Source of the DNA: Coraliomargarita sp. CAG:312
GTDB taxonomy: Bacteria; Verrucomicrobiota; Verrucomicrobiia; Opitutales; Intestinicryptomonadaceae
Direction of reading: 5' to 3'
DNA: 5,697 nt
NCBI GenBank assembly: GCA_000438015.1
Contig: FR901599.1
Span: 15,166-20,862, forward strand
The notes beneath the pieces are model-generated. The model searched no databases and was not told the DNA's origin. It saw nothing but the letters and a program-made list of their open reading frames with translations. Shown here piece after piece: positions 5,183-5,697 of this stretch (positions are counted from its first letter, which is position 1; the number at the start of each line of letters is the position of its first letter). Both the position numbers and the translations under genes were made by a program.

Positions 5183-5697
5183 CGCGGCGCTGTTTTCTCG
5201 GGATGGAAACAGTGATTGTGGTTCCTTCGCCTTTTGCGCTTTTTACGTCGATTTTTCCGTCGTGCGCGCGAACTATGGCCTGGATAATTGTCATTCCCAA
5301 ACCGTGTCCGTCGGGTTTTGTAGTATAATGCGGCTGAAAGAGATTGGATATGCCCTCTTCGTCCATTCCGCAGCCGGTGTCAGAAAATTCCAATTTTACG
5401 AAATCGTCGTCGCTTGTGGCGGATATCGAAAGGCGCCCGCCATCGCTCATAGCCTCTATGGCATTTTTCAATATATTGAAATAAAGCTGTTTTAGCAGAT
5501 TTTCGTCGCCGCATACAGTTGGAAGCGCAGTGTCGGTATTCACTAAAACCGTTATATTCAAGTTTAGCAACTCTCCATTTAAGACCTTTAAAGTTTCCGC
5601 CAGTGGCTTTAGAGGGTCGCATTCGTGCAAATCCGCGCGCATTGGGCGCATAGCTTTTAAAAAGTTCTCTATTATTGCATCCAAACGCGAAACTTCC
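5163..5697 (-). CDS. Sensor histidine kinase, C-terminal part (cut by the right edge)
   Basis: The frame is open to the right edge; 177 residues are visible. It begins with EVSRLDAIIENFLKAMRP, the end of a HisKA dimerisation helix, so the phospho-accepting His lies just outside the window. The HATPase_c domain follows. Its N box is QLYFNILKNAIEAM (visible residues 70-83), the G1 box DTGCGMD (106-112), then FQPHYTTK (120-127), the G2 box GHGLGM (130-135), IVRAHDGKI (141-149) and GEGTTITVSIP (156-166). The layout resembles NtrB/AtoS/ZraS-type kinases, which usually pair with a sigma-54-type response regulator, but no regulator or sensor domain can be seen here. The TTG at 5684 is not a start: the reading continues upstream with family-typical residues. 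Its 3' end overlaps the convergent gene by 20 bases. Confidence 0.93.
   Translation of the reverse strand, partial: EVSRLDAIIENFLKAMRPMRADLHECDPLKPLAETLKVLNGELLNLNITVLVNTDTALPTVCGDENLLKQLYFNILKNAIEAMSDGGRLSISATSDDDFVKLEFSDTGCGMDEEGISNLFQPHYTTKPDGHGLGMTIIQAIVRAHDGKIDVKSAKGEGTTITVSIPRKQRRVRMLGY
5188..5214. repeat. Inverted repeat near the convergent gene ends
   Basis: Bases 5188-5197 can pair with 5205-5214 (core CTGTTT/AAACAG, ten pairs counting two G-U) around a 7-base loop. It lies inside the histidine kinase gene, five bases past the stop of the plus-strand gene. No T-run follows on the plus strand, so it is at best a weak candidate for stopping plus-strand transcription. Confidence 0.2.

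Noticed and set aside
5188..5214. Intrinsic terminator for the convergent genes
   Set aside because: The stem includes two G-U pairs and is not followed by a T-run on the plus strand; kept only as an inverted repeat.
5163..5684. A small self-contained ATPase starting at the TTG at 5684
   Set aside because: The frame continues to the window edge with EVSR, completing the standard HisKA helix pattern, so this is a truncated histidine kinase and not a short gene.
1..5697. CRISPR array, tRNA or rRNA gene, insertion sequence or phage gene
   Set aside because: No spaced direct repeats, cloverleaf or rRNA-like stretches, terminal inverted repeats or transposase motifs were seen on either strand.

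Overview
The window holds seven protein-coding genes, two of them cut by the window edges, packed with almost no free space. The longest gap without a gene is 82 bases. I see no rRNA, tRNA, CRISPR array, insertion sequence or prophage gene. Base composition is moderate, and almost no start codon has a recognisable Shine-Dalgarno sequence. That style, together with the uracil-DNA glycosylase variant (CxxH and NWRPE in place of the usual cluster cysteines) and its long N-terminal extension, reminds me of Verrucomicrobiota, class Opitutae. This is an inference from memory of family sequences, not a search result; Bacteroidota are less likely.

Left part, minus strand, in transcription order: a stand-alone phosphopantothenoylcysteine decarboxylase (coaC), a family-4-like uracil-DNA glycosylase starting inside its stop codon (ATGA overlap), a hairpin with T-tract that may be a terminator, the isoprenoid enzyme IspH, and the first residues of a small lipoprotein that runs off the left edge. 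Right part, plus strand: rsmE (16S rRNA m3U1498 methyltransferase), transcribed divergently from coaC across 45 bases, then a 551-residue membrane-anchored protein that I read as a degenerate member of the DUF255 / YyaL / SSP411 family (thioredoxin fold plus alpha/alpha toroid). Its stop overlaps by 20 bases the stop of a convergent histidine kinase gene, which leaves the window on the right.

The genes are mostly housekeeping: coenzyme A synthesis, DNA repair, isoprenoid synthesis and rRNA modification. I do not see a multi-gene defence, toxin or biosynthetic system. The most unusual item is the DUF255-like protein, which keeps the overall fold pattern but has lost the cysteine pair of the thioredoxin site and gained an N-terminal membrane anchor. 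Next come the glycosylase, with two of four iron-sulfur cysteines missing, and a hairpin that encloses the GTG start of the DUF255-like gene.
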